64,000 bases of DNA, taken from contig CAZDGU010000005.1 of the NCBI GenBank assembly GCA_964505215.1, forward strand, positions 124,001-188,000, given 5' to 3'. The DNA is from Gracilimonas sp964505215. Its GTDB lineage: Bacteria > Bacteroidota > Rhodothermia > Balneolales > Balneolaceae. The position numbers and the translations under genes were made by a program. Below, piece by piece: positions 36,951-44,964 of this stretch; the stretch's first letter is position 1; every line of letters starts with the position of its first letter. The notes beneath the pieces were generated by a model. That model did no database searches, was not told where the DNA came from, and saw only the letters and a program-made list of their open reading frames with translations.

Positions 36951-37040
36951 TCGCCCGACCACTGAAGAGACTGGGTTGGTTGCTCCGGCAACGAATTTTA
37001 AGGAGAAGAATTGGGTGAATAATGAAAAGTGGTGCGACGA
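36951..37040. repeat. 90-bp element with inverted ends, copy B
   Basis: Ends are TCGCCCGACCACT (36951-36963) and AGTGGTGCGACGA (37028-37040). Length equals copy A at 31237-31326, and CCGACCACTGAA is shared at the left end. The central part is not conserved. It may be a non-autonomous mobile element or a REP-like structure. Confidence 0.55.
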
Positions 37041-37230
37041 ATGGCGATGCCAAAGCAGTGCAATCCATTTTAAGTTACCGCTGGGAAGACTATTCAACAT
37101 AATCGTATTTTGGGCTTACTAAAGGCTTAAAGTATCCTGAAGACTGAAATGAAATTCTTGTTAGGCTTAAATTGGCGGACAAATCCTCAGTAGTTTATTG
37201 CGGACGAACCCTGAGCTGAAAACTTTTCAA

Positions 37231-39126
37231 CTACGCCCGTTCGGCCATTTCCAGCCACGTCAGTTCTTTTTCTTCCAGCGTTTCTTTCAGCTGTTCAAAC
37301 TCTAAAGAAAGTTCATTCAGCTCCTCATACCCCAAATCACCGCCACTCATCTTTTGCTCCAGCTCTGCTTTTTGCTTTTCCATTTCAGCAATTTCCTTTT
37401 CCAGCTTATTGAATTCCCGGCGCTCGTTGTAATTCAGCTTTTTGGGTTCTTCAGCTGGCTTTTGTTCTTCTTTTTTTGATTTTTTCTCTGGAGCCGATTT
37501 CTCTTTTTGGGGTGATTCCGATGACATGCTATCCAAAATCTGCTCTCTATATTCGGAATAAGTCCCGTGGAAATCTTTCACCACGCCGTTGCCTTCAAAC
37601 ACAAAGTAATGATCAACCAGCTTATCCATAAAAAAGCGATCGTGAGATACAATGAGCAGGCAGCCGCCAAAGTTTTGCAGAAAATCTTCCAGCTTATTCA
37701 GGGTGAGAAGATCCAAATCATTTGTCGGCTCATCCAGCACTAAAAAGTTTGGGTTTTTGATGAGTACCATCATCAGCATAAGACGGCGCTTTTCGCCGCC
37801 ACTCAGCTTTTCTACGGGCGTGTACTGCATTTTTCCGGGAAACATAAAGTGCTCTAAAAACTGAGAAGCCGTAATTTTATCTCCGTTGGCCAGCTCAATA
37901 ACTTCCGCCACCTCTTTTATGACTTCAATCACCCGTTTGCTCTCGTCAAGCTTCAGTCCCTTTTGTTGATAGTGGCCAAAAACAATGGTTTCTCCTGTAT
38001 CTACCGTGCCCGAGTCGGCCGGTTCTTCTCCCAATAAAATCTTTAAAAACGTACTTTTTCCCACGCCGTTTTTTCCCAGAATACCAATGCGTTCACCCTG
38101 CAAAAACTGATAGCTGAAATCATCCAGAATAACAGTTTCATCAAAAGCTTTGAACAAATGCTCCACCTCCAGCACCTTCCCGCCCATGCGGCTCATGTTC
38201 ACCTCTAACTGAAGCTCGGCTTCATCCCGGCCCGAAGTTGCTTTTTCCTCCGTTTCATAAAAGGCTTTAATGCGCGATTTCGACTTGGTGGTACGCGCTT
38301 TGGGTCCGCGACGCATCCATTCCAGCTCTTTCTTCATCAGCTTTCCGGCTTTGGCAACTTCCGTTGCTTCTACCTCTTCCCGCTCCGCTTTCTTCTGTAA
38401 ATAATATTCATAATTCCCTTTGTGATGATACAACTTGCCATAGTCGAGCTCTAAAATGTGATTACACACCCGATCCAGAAAGTACCGATCGTGCGTTACC
38501 ATCAGCAGCGTCATGGTGCTTTTGGCGAGGTAGGCTTCCAGCCACTCAATCATTTCCACATCCAGATGGTTGGTCGGCTCATCCAGAATCAGCAAATCGG
38601 GTTCATCCAGCAGCACAAATGCCAGCGCCACCCGCTTTCGTTCACCCCCGGAAAGCGAAGAAATAGACTGCTCCAAATCATGAATATTCAGCACGCCTAA
38701 CATTTGCTCCATCTGCTGCTCAACGCCCCACGCATCGGAAGCATCCATGGCGGCAGAGGCTTTTTCAAATTCTTTCCGTGTTTGGGGGTTGAAGTCCTCG
38801 GCCTGCGCGTGCACGGCTTTTTCGTAACGCTGCACTATTTTTATTTTGTCAGAATCGCCATGGGCAATAAATTCCATGATGGTCATGCTTTCATCCAGCT
38901 TAGGCTGCTGGGCCAAGTATCCAATCTGGATGCCTTTTTGAGTCATTACCTGCCCGGAATCCGGCTCCATTTCTCCTGCTAAAATTTTCAATAAAGTAGA
39001 TTTCCCCGTTCCGTTGGGCGCAATTAATGCCGTTTTATCTCCTTTAGATATTCCAAAGGTTAAATTCTCAAAAAGAGGTTTTATCCCAAAGTTTTTAGAA
39101 AGGTTTTCGGTAGAGAGATACGTCAT
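37231..39126 (-). CDS. ABC-F family ATPase (Uup-like)
   Basis: A 631-residue soluble protein with two ABC ATPase domains and no membrane segment. Domain 1: Walker A APNGTGKST near residue 36, signature LSGGERKR, Walker B LLILDEPTNHLD. Domain 2: GKNGVGKST near 350, signature LSGGEKRR, Walker B FLVLDEPTNDLD. The linker between them has the basic ABC-F helix pair (RRGPKARTTKSKSR). Residues 535-631 are Lys/Glu-rich and form a coiled coil, as in Uup. ABC-F proteins act on the ribosome or, for Uup, on branched DNA or ribosome assembly. The APNG start of Walker A (usually GPNG/GRNG) is a small deviation. Confidence 0.92.
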   Translation of the reverse strand: MTYLSTENLSKNFGIKPLFENLTFGISKGDKTALIAPNGTGKSTLLKILAGEMEPDSGQVMTQKGIQIGYLAQQPKLDESMTIMEFIAHGDSDKIKIVQRYEKAVHAQAEDFNPQTRKEFEKASAAMDASDAWGVEQQMEQMLGVLNIHDLEQSISSLSGGERKRVALAFVLLDEPDLLILDEPTNHLDVEMIEWLEAYLAKSTMTLLMVTHDRYFLDRVCNHILELDYGKLYHHKGNYEYYLQKKAEREEVEATEVAKAGKLMKKELEWMRRGPKARTTKSKSRIKAFYETEEKATSGRDEAELQLEVNMSRMGGKVLEVEHLFKAFDETVILDDFSYQFLQGERIGILGKNGVGKSTFLKILLGEEPADSGTVDTGETIVFGHYQQKGLKLDESKRVIEVIKEVAEVIELANGDKITASQFLEHFMFPGKMQYTPVEKLSGGEKRRLMLMMVLIKNPNFLVLDEPTNDLDLLTLNKLEDFLQNFGGCLLIVSHDRFFMDKLVDHYFVFEGNGVVKDFHGTYSEYREQILDSMSSESPQKEKSAPEKKSKKEEQKPAEEPKKLNYNERREFNKLEKEIAEMEKQKAELEQKMSGGDLGYEELNELSLEFEQLKETLEEKELTWLEMAERA

Positions 39127-39437
39127 TGAATAGATTTGCTAAATAATTTTTATGAATCCCTTAAAATACGGATTAACCGATCCATATTATACCCTTAACT
39201 GCTTGAGAAGTTATCCCGAAATTTAGTTCAGTTTTGGTTTCACGCGGAGTTCCTCAGAGTTTGACGCAGTGTTTCGCTGAGGCACTTCGAAAATCAGCGA
39301 TTCATCTGTAAGATTGGTGAGAAATAGAATGATGAAGCAATGACAAAGCCAATTCTCAAAAAGATTAAAATTTTATGATGCAGGATTGAAACTCATCCAA
39401 CATCTGTTTAAGCTCATTCATCACAAAAAATTATGGC
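39127..39437. other. Intergenic region between divergent ABC-F and amidoligase genes
   Basis: No gene is visible. It contains the inverted copy of the CTCAGCG repeat at 39241-39282. The remaining AT-rich parts next to the two starts presumably hold the divergent promoters; no confident box was found. Confidence 0.4.
39241..39282 (-). repeat. CTCAGCG / CTCTGCG intergenic repeat, copy 2 (inverted)
   Basis: Read on the minus strand it begins CCTCAGCGAAACACTGCG and ends CTCCGCGTG, parallel to the repeat at 17216-17263. The two share the order CCTCAGCGAAAC, GCG, then CTC-type units. Confidence 0.5.
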
Positions 39438-40436
39438 GTGAAGTTTAACCATCCTCCAAAATCACATAATCAAAACGGCGACGAACGCACGGTTGGATTC
39501 GAGTTTGAATTTACCGGCGTGGAAATGCATGATGCCGCCGAGATGATCGCTTCCCTTTATGGCGGAACGGTAGAGCAGCTGAGTGGCTACGCTTTTAAGG
39601 TAACCGATTCGCAATTCGGGGATTTTGCGCTGGAGCTGGATGCCAGCCTTTTTCTGAATAAAAAGTATGAGAAGGTGCTAAAATCGGTGGGACTGGATGT
39701 CAATAAGCTTCAGGATAAAACCAAGCTGGAAGACACGCTGCGTGATGTGGCTTCGGCCGTGGTGCCTTTCGAAATTATCACCCCGCCTATTGCGCTCTCT
39801 CAACTTCACGTGTTAAATAAATTGGTGGGTAAACTTCGGGATTGGAAAGCCAAAGGTACGGGCAGCTCCTTTTTTTATGCGTTTGGGCTGCACCTCAACC
39901 CCGAAGCTCCACAGCTAACCGCCGCCGACCTGCTGAATCACCTAAAAGCTTACGTGTTGTTAGACGGGTGGATTCGCCAAGATGCAGAAATTGACCTCAG
40001 CCGCAGAATTACGCCTTACATTAATGAATATGAGGTGCCGTATATCCGCCACATTTTAGCAGCCGATTACCGGCCGGATATGAAAACGTTGATTCAGGAT
40101 TATATTGAATTTGAAAACTCCCGAAATCGCGCACTGGATATGCTTCCTGTTTTTATGTTTGTTGAACCGGAGCTGACCAAGCAGCTATTGGAGGAAGAGC
40201 TCACCTCAGCCCGGCCAACGTATCATTACCGCCTGCCCAACTGCTCTATTGATGATGAAAGCTGGGAACTGGCTGCAGAGTGGAATCGCTGGGTGCTGGT
40301 AGAGCGAATGGCTGCGGATGAAGAAACGTTAAACCGTTATGCACGGAAGTTTTTAGAAATGGAGGAAAAGTCGTTATTCGGTATAAAGAAAAAATGGATT
40401 ATGCTAATGGACAGATGGGTGCAAAATGCGCGGTAA
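39438..40436 (+). CDS. Putative amidoligase (Amidoligase_2 family)
   Basis: A 332-residue member of the glutamine-synthetase-like amidoligase group. VGFEFEFTGVE near residue 20 provides the first metal-binding acidic strand, FALELDAS near 67 the second, and VPFEIITPPI near 110 the third. SFFYAFGLHLNPEAP near 145 and a conserved Arg-rich segment follow. These enzymes form amide bonds between a carboxyl and an amine using ATP and are predicted to act on peptides or cell-wall components. The start is GTG at 39438, as an ATG five bases earlier is out of frame with a TGA. It overlaps the glutamine-amidotransferase gene by 11 bp, a pairing reported for this family. Confidence 0.85.
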   Translation: MKFNHPPKSHNQNGDERTVGFEFEFTGVEMHDAAEMIASLYGGTVEQLSGYAFKVTDSQFGDFALELDASLFLNKKYEKVLKSVGLDVNKLQDKTKLEDTLRDVASAVVPFEIITPPIALSQLHVLNKLVGKLRDWKAKGTGSSFFYAFGLHLNPEAPQLTAADLLNHLKAYVLLDGWIRQDAEIDLSRRITPYINEYEVPYIRHILAADYRPDMKTLIQDYIEFENSRNRALDMLPVFMFVEPELTKQLLEEELTSARPTYHYRLPNCSIDDESWELAAEWNRWVLVERMAADEETLNRYARKFLEMEEKSLFGIKKKWIMLMDRWVQNAR

Positions 40437-41199
40437 AAAACCCATAATTGGCGTTACGGGTCCAACAGAAGGTGGTACAAGCGCGTGGATTTTCACGGCA
40501 CTGTCGGTACTTATTGCCGACGGAAAGCCTTTGCGCATAACGCCTGAAAAACCTAAAAGCATAAACCAAATAGATGGACTGATAATTGGCGGCGGCGCTG
40601 ATATTGAGCCGCTCAAATACGGGCAGCAGCGCATTGAAAAAGCAAAGTTAGTGAGGCATCACCGAACAATTTTTGAGTGGGTGCTTTCCATTTTATTCTT
40701 TCCGGTTTACTGGCTGGCCCGGTATGTTCAGCACACCAAAAAATCACCCATAGATTTAGAACGCGATAAGCTGGAGTTTGCACTTTTGGAGCAGGCCATC
40801 GAACAAGAGTTCCCGGTATTGGGAATTTGCAGAGGCATGCAGCTTATTAATGTTCATTTTAAAGGAACGCTGTATCAGGACCTAAAAAGCTTTTATGGTG
40901 AAAAGCCGGAAATATCTTCCATATTTCCTAAAAAAAGAATTACGGTAAAGAAAGACTCCAAAATTTATAAAGCATTACATACCGAAATCTGTAACGTAAA
41001 TGCACTGCATCATCAGGCCATACACGAGCCGGGAAACGGCATAAAAATAACCTGTCAGGAGCTGGAAACCGGCATTACGCAAGGTATTGAGCACACCGGA
41101 TATCCATTTGTAATTGGCGTGCAGTGGCATCCCGAATACCTGATTCAAATATCCCGCCAGCGTAACATTTTTAAAGAACTGGTAAGAGCAGCCCGGTGA
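40426..41199 (+). CDS. Class I glutamine amidotransferase / peptidase C26 family
   Basis: A 257-residue protein: GLIIGGGADIEP near residue 50, the nucleophile elbow LGICRGMQLIN with catalytic Cys near 140, NALHHQAI near 190 and VQWHPEYL near 233 with the His-x-Glu pair. This is the triad of gamma-glutamyl-GABA hydrolase (PuuD-like) enzymes. Next to an amidoligase the likely job is hydrolysis or editing of a gamma-glutamyl-type amide. A hydrophobic insertion near residues 84-100 (WVLSILFFPVYWLARYV) is not usual in PuuD and might associate with the membrane. Confidence 0.87.
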   Translation: MRGKKPIIGVTGPTEGGTSAWIFTALSVLIADGKPLRITPEKPKSINQIDGLIIGGGADIEPLKYGQQRIEKAKLVRHHRTIFEWVLSILFFPVYWLARYVQHTKKSPIDLERDKLEFALLEQAIEQEFPVLGICRGMQLINVHFKGTLYQDLKSFYGEKPEISSIFPKKRITVKKDSKIYKALHTEICNVNALHHQAIHEPGNGIKITCQELETGITQGIEHTGYPFVIGVQWHPEYLIQISRQRNIFKELVRAAR

Positions 41200-41343
41200 A
41201 TATTACTTTTTAATTTGGGGATTCATTGTTCGGGTTGAAGCTTTGGAAAAAGATAAATCTCTAAATTCTAATATCTCATCTTGATTAATGTAGCGCCTTC
41301 CATCAGCAAACCGGCGCCTAAACGAGTCCGCTCAAAACGCATG

Positions 41344-41712
41344 TTATGTAACCGGCTCGGGCTCTTGGATTAAAATTTCGGCAGGAATCCCAAGATTTTT
41401 GTGTAGCAATTTAATATGCGTAAGAGAAAGCGAACGTTTGCCTGAAAGTATTTCACTGGCTCGCGATTTAGACCCTAAAATTTTGGCCAAATCTTTTTGT
41501 TTCATACCTAATTGGTCCATTCGAAATTTAATTGCCTCTACGGGTTTTGGAGCTTCAATAGGAAAGTGCTTTTTTTCATATTCATCCACTAAAATTCCCA
41601 ATATTTCCAATTCGTCACCTTCTTTACTTCCGGGCTTAGCATCAAAAATTTCCTCAATACGGCTGAGTGCTTTTTTATAATCGTCTTCAGTATGTATGGG
41701 TCGAATCTTCAT
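41344..41712 (-). CDS. higA: HigA-family antitoxin
   Basis: A 122-residue DNA-binding antitoxin. The C-terminal half is an Xre helix-turn-helix: IKFRMDQLGMKQKDLAKILG, then SRASEILSGKRSLSL. The N-terminal 50 residues are acidic and helical and likely bind the toxin. It follows the toxin gene after 14 bases, the usual HigB-then-HigA order, and should repress its own operon. Confidence 0.88.
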   Translation of the reverse strand: MKIRPIHTEDDYKKALSRIEEIFDAKPGSKEGDELEILGILVDEYEKKHFPIEAPKPVEAIKFRMDQLGMKQKDLAKILGSKSRASEILSGKRSLSLTHIKLLHKNLGIPAEILIQEPEPVT

Positions 41713-41726
41713 AATTCATATCTGCT

Positions 41727-42068
41727 TTAAATTGTCGTTGCGTCAATTTTATCGTATTCAGCATGAGTGCCCATAAAACGGATGAACACCTGTCCATATT
41801 CATAATTAATTTTGACTACTAACCGATAATTGTTGCCCTTGATATTAAAAACCACTCGATTGTCAGGAAGAATACTGGCATGTGGAGAGCTATTCTTTAT
41901 ATCAGCGGGTGATTTCCATTGGGAATTCTTCGCTTCAGAAAACCATGCTTTTAAAGCATCTTCGCTATCTGAATGATTAATCCAAAACTCACGTAAGGTT
42001 TTTCGGGCAAAACTCGTATAGAAGAACATAGAAAGTTCCATTATTGGGAACAAGCGAGGGGATTGCAT
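41727..42068 (-). CDS. higB: HigB-family mRNA interferase toxin
   Basis: A RelE-superfamily ribosome-dependent mRNA endonuclease. Features: ARKTLREFWINHSDSEDALKAW, the strand-rich centre with RVVFNIKGNNYRLVVKI, and QVFIRFMGTHAEYDKID at the end. These are the three family blocks with the catalytic basic residues. The ATG at 42068 gives 113 residues. Most HigB proteins begin close to the FARKT segment, so the ATG at 42029 (100 aa) or 42041 may be the true start. Confidence 0.87.
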   Translation of the reverse strand: MQSPRLFPIMELSMFFYTSFARKTLREFWINHSDSEDALKAWFSEAKNSQWKSPADIKNSSPHASILPDNRVVFNIKGNNYRLVVKINYEYGQVFIRFMGTHAEYDKIDATTI

Positions 42069-42105
42069 AACCGTGCCTATTTTATAGTTTTTGATTCACA
42101 GCCAT

Positions 42106-42135
42106 AAAAAAAGGCGGAAGTGATCAGCTTCCGCC
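42106..42135 (-). terminator. Terminator of the OmpA/DUF4398 operon
   Basis: Read on the minus strand: GGCGGAAG, a seven-base loop, CTTCCGCC, then seven T. It lies 22 bases past the stop of the OmpA-family gene. Confidence 0.9.
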
Positions 42136-42157
42136 CTGTCTCTCTTCGCTAATGGAG

Positions 42158-43039
42158 TTACTGGCTACGTTGGGTAACCACTCCATTTTCATCGGAAATC
42201 ACAATTTCTACTCGTCGGTTTTGCTGTCGCCCGGCTTCGTTCATATTGGTAGCCACAGGAAACTTCTCTCCGTATCCAATCGTTTTTATTCTTTGGGATG
42301 AAATTCCGGCATTAACCAAAGCATTTCTAAGCGCTTCAGCCCGGCGTTTGGATAAATTTCGGTTATACTCTGCCTCACCCACGCTATCGGTAAAACCTTC
42401 AATTTGCACGGTTCTTTCCGGGTACTCGCGCAGAAAAGAAGCCAGTTCATTCACTACTTTGGTAGCCCCTCCTTTCAGGTTCGAGCTGTCAAAGTCGAAG
42501 AGTACATCGCTTAGCGTCAGCACCATTCCGCGTTCGCTTTGTTTAGCTTCCATTTCGGAAAGCCGGTCGGCCAGTTCGCGGGCTTCCCGTCGGGCACGTT
42601 CGGCCTCAACTCGTTCTTTTTCTACCTGCTCAAGTGCTTGTTTGGCCCTTTGCTCTGCGGCAATGGCTTCGGCTTTTCGGGCTTCAATAAGTACTTGTTT
42701 TCGCTCGGCCTCGGCACGTTCTACCTCATCCTGAGCTGCATTCAGCTTTGCTGTTTCTTCCGCAATTTTTGTTTTTTGCTTAGCAATATAGGCGTAATGT
42801 TCAATCAACTCTTTATCGCCTTTTTCTTTCCAAATATCTTCGCTTTCCTCTAACGCCTCTTCAGCTTCTTTAAGAGCAACAGGCGCTTTCATCACTACCA
42901 AAGAGTCGTTTTCTGCTTTTTTATAATCCTCTTTTGCCTGACTTAACAGCGGGTTGTTTTGTGGCGGACCGCCGCACGCTGTGGCAATAAAGGAAATCAC
43001 TAAAAGACCAATAATTGTATGTATTGTTGAAAGTTTCAT
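42158..43039 (-). CDS. OmpA-family lipoprotein with DUF4398-like stalk
   Basis: A 293-residue lipoprotein: signal peptide with lipobox ATACG (Cys22), then a long Glu/Ala/Lys/Arg-rich helical stalk (residues 35-160) with DUF4398-like content. The C-terminal OmpA domain (about 165-285) has LFDFDSSNLKGGA, IEGFTDSVGEAEYN and NRRVEIVI, the pattern that binds diaminopimelate in peptidoglycan. The protein should link the outer membrane to the cell wall. It is translated after the DUF4398 gene (11-base gap), and the two stalks are related. Confidence 0.92.
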   Translation of the reverse strand: MKLSTIHTIIGLLVISFIATACGGPPQNNPLLSQAKEDYKKAENDSLVVMKAPVALKEAEEALEESEDIWKEKGDKELIEHYAYIAKQKTKIAEETAKLNAAQDEVERAEAERKQVLIEARKAEAIAAEQRAKQALEQVEKERVEAERARREARELADRLSEMEAKQSERGMVLTLSDVLFDFDSSNLKGGATKVVNELASFLREYPERTVQIEGFTDSVGEAEYNRNLSKRRAEALRNALVNAGISSQRIKTIGYGEKFPVATNMNEAGRQQNRRVEIVISDENGVVTQRSQ

Positions 43040-43050
43040 ACCGATATCCC

Positions 43051-43416
43051 CTACTTATTTTTATTTAGATTATTCTCAATTTCCTGCTTCAGCACCTTTA
43101 TGCTTTCCCGAAGCTCGGCAACAGCTTTTTGTGCCTTCTCGGAGAGTGATTTAATCTGCGCAAGCTCGGCATCTACCATGGCACGATCGGCTACTCGCTT
43201 CGCTTTTTCATATTTCTCTTTATTTACCAGCTCCTGTGCTTTATCCAGTTTTTTGCGGGCTTCACGGATTTCAAGCGGAGCATAATTTTCGGCTCCTACC
43301 TGTTCGGCCTGCTGGATGGAAGCTTTAGTTTGGGTAAGTTTTTCGGTGGGTGGCTTGGTGCTGGCGCAAGCTCCCATTACAAAAACGGTGGCGGTAAATA
43401 GTATCAGTTTTTTCAT
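43051..43416 (-). CDS. DUF4398 lipoprotein
   Basis: A 121-residue lipoprotein with lipobox MGACA at residues 14-18. The mature region is one long charged helix (LEIREARKKLDKAQ then YEKAKRVADRAMVDAE), the DUF4398 signature. It likely forms a periplasmic coiled coil and may dimerise with the stalk of the OmpA-family product encoded directly downstream. Confidence 0.87.
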   Translation of the reverse strand: MKKLILFTATVFVMGACASTKPPTEKLTQTKASIQQAEQVGAENYAPLEIREARKKLDKAQELVNKEKYEKAKRVADRAMVDAELAQIKSLSEKAQKAVAELRESIKVLKQEIENNLNKNK

Positions 43417-43653
43417 AGTAGTCAGTTTTTGGTTGCATTCAGTCTTTTATAATCTTTTAAGCCGGCAGATGTTCCCAACCTCAAATTGTGGCGCCCCATG
43501 AAGTCTCCAAAGTCACGGATTTTAGCTCTTTTTTCTTTTTTTGGTGATAGCAAGCTGAATCGCCTATTTGCTTCTTTTTACGAACAGAGGCTTTTCACCC
43601 TCATCTTTTTTTATAAATTGGTTGCACAAATCTCTAACTACAAAAACATTATT

Positions 43654-44964
43654 ATGAAGTCATTCCAAAGCCTATTGTTTGCTTTGGTTTGTGTGCTTTT
43701 ATTTGGGGGAAATGGATTTTCACAATCTACCCCACAAGCATTTAAAGGCGCTCAAATCATCCCTATCTCCGGCGAGCCTATAAATAACGGAGTACTTGTT
43801 GTTCACAAAGGAAAAATAACCGCCGTGGGCGGGCCCAACACCCGCATTCCACGCAAAGCTGAAGTGCATGATGTTTCTGGCAAAATTATTATGCCCGGAC
43901 TGATAGATACGCACTCTCATATTGGAGAAGGTGACGGCGGCGACCGCTCTTCTGCCATGCACCCGGATGTGCGCATTATGGATGCCATCAACCCAAGAAG
44001 CGATACGTTTTATAAAGCCCGCGCAGGTGGAATTACTTCCGTTAACGTGATGCCCGGTTCCGGCCATTTAATGAGCGGACAAACCGTTTATCTAAAGCTT
44101 CGCGAAGCAAATACCATCGACGATATGCTGCTTTACACTGATAAGGACAAAACCATTTATGGCGGACTGAAGATGGCCAATGGAACCAATCCGATTGGAA
44201 GCGGAGCTTTTCCGGGAACCCGTGCAAAGTCAGCCGCTATGGTGCGTGAGCTATTTGTAAAAGCACAAGAGTATAAAGCCAAAATAGACGCTGCCGATGG
44301 CGATGAAAGTAAAATGCCAAGCCGCGATATTGGCATGGAAACGCTGGTGGAAGTGCTGGAAGGAAAGCGAACCGTTCATAACCACACTCACCGACATGAC
44401 GATATTTTAACCGCTATTCGTCTTTCTGAAGAGTTTGGGTACGACTTAGTGCTTCAGCACGTAAGTGAAGCCTGGCGCGTTGCTGACGAAATTGCCGCAG
44501 CAGGTGTTCCGGCTTCTATTATTACACTCGACTCTCCCGGTGGGAAGTTAGAAGTAAAAGATTTTAGCAATTCAAACGGTGCTGCACTTGAAAAAGCAGG
44601 CGTTATGACCGGCTTTCACACCGATGACGGCATTACCGATTCCAGATTATTCTTGCGCTCTGCCGCTTTAGGCGTTCGTGAAGGAATGAGCCGAAAAGCA
44701 GCTCTGGAAGCCGTTACCATTGCCAACGCAAAAATGATGAGAATTGACAAACGCACCGGAACTCTTGATAAAGGCAAAGACGCGGATTTCATCATTCTCT
44801 CCGGCGATCCGTTCAGTGTTTATACACATGTTGAGCAAACGTGGATTGAAGGCTCTAAAGTTTTTGACCGCGCGAATGAAGATCACCGAAAATATGCAAC
44901 CGGCGGATATGAAGCATATCGCGGACAGGTGCACACACATCACAGTAAGGGAGGATTGAATTGA
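43654..44964 (+). CDS. Exported metal-dependent amidohydrolase
   Basis: A 436-residue exported enzyme of the imidazolonepropionase-like branch. Signal peptide to about residue 24. Metal-site residues: H87-x-H89 in IDTHSHIGEG, a His-rich VHNHTHRHDD at 241-250, LQHVSEAW with H269, and GFHTDDG with H322 and D324/D325. The C-terminal LDKGKDADFIILSGDP is family-typical. The ATG at 43654 gives a clean signal peptide; an upstream GTG at 43486 would add 56 unlikely residues. Substrate unknown. It overlaps the next paralogous gene by four bases (TTGA). Confidence 0.9.
   Translation: MKSFQSLLFALVCVLLFGGNGFSQSTPQAFKGAQIIPISGEPINNGVLVVHKGKITAVGGPNTRIPRKAEVHDVSGKIIMPGLIDTHSHIGEGDGGDRSSAMHPDVRIMDAINPRSDTFYKARAGGITSVNVMPGSGHLMSGQTVYLKLREANTIDDMLLYTDKDKTIYGGLKMANGTNPIGSGAFPGTRAKSAAMVRELFVKAQEYKAKIDAADGDESKMPSRDIGMETLVEVLEGKRTVHNHTHRHDDILTAIRLSEEFGYDLVLQHVSEAWRVADEIAAAGVPASIITLDSPGGKLEVKDFSNSNGAALEKAGVMTGFHTDDGITDSRLFLRSAALGVREGMSRKAALEAVTIANAKMMRIDKRTGTLDKGKDADFIILSGDPFSVYTHVEQTWIEGSKVFDRANEDHRKYATGGYEAYRGQVHTHHSKGGLN

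Larger units (their letters stand above)
36858..37230. other. Intergenic region with terminator and repeat element
   Basis: The gap between convergent genes contains the terminator at 36886-36921 and the 90-bp inverted-end element at 36951-37040. From 37041 to 37230 I see no gene, hairpin or repeat. Confidence 0.5.

Noticed and set aside
43486..43653. Extended N-terminus of the first amidohydrolase
   Set aside because: The ATG at 43654 opens a standard signal peptide; the extension would bury it.
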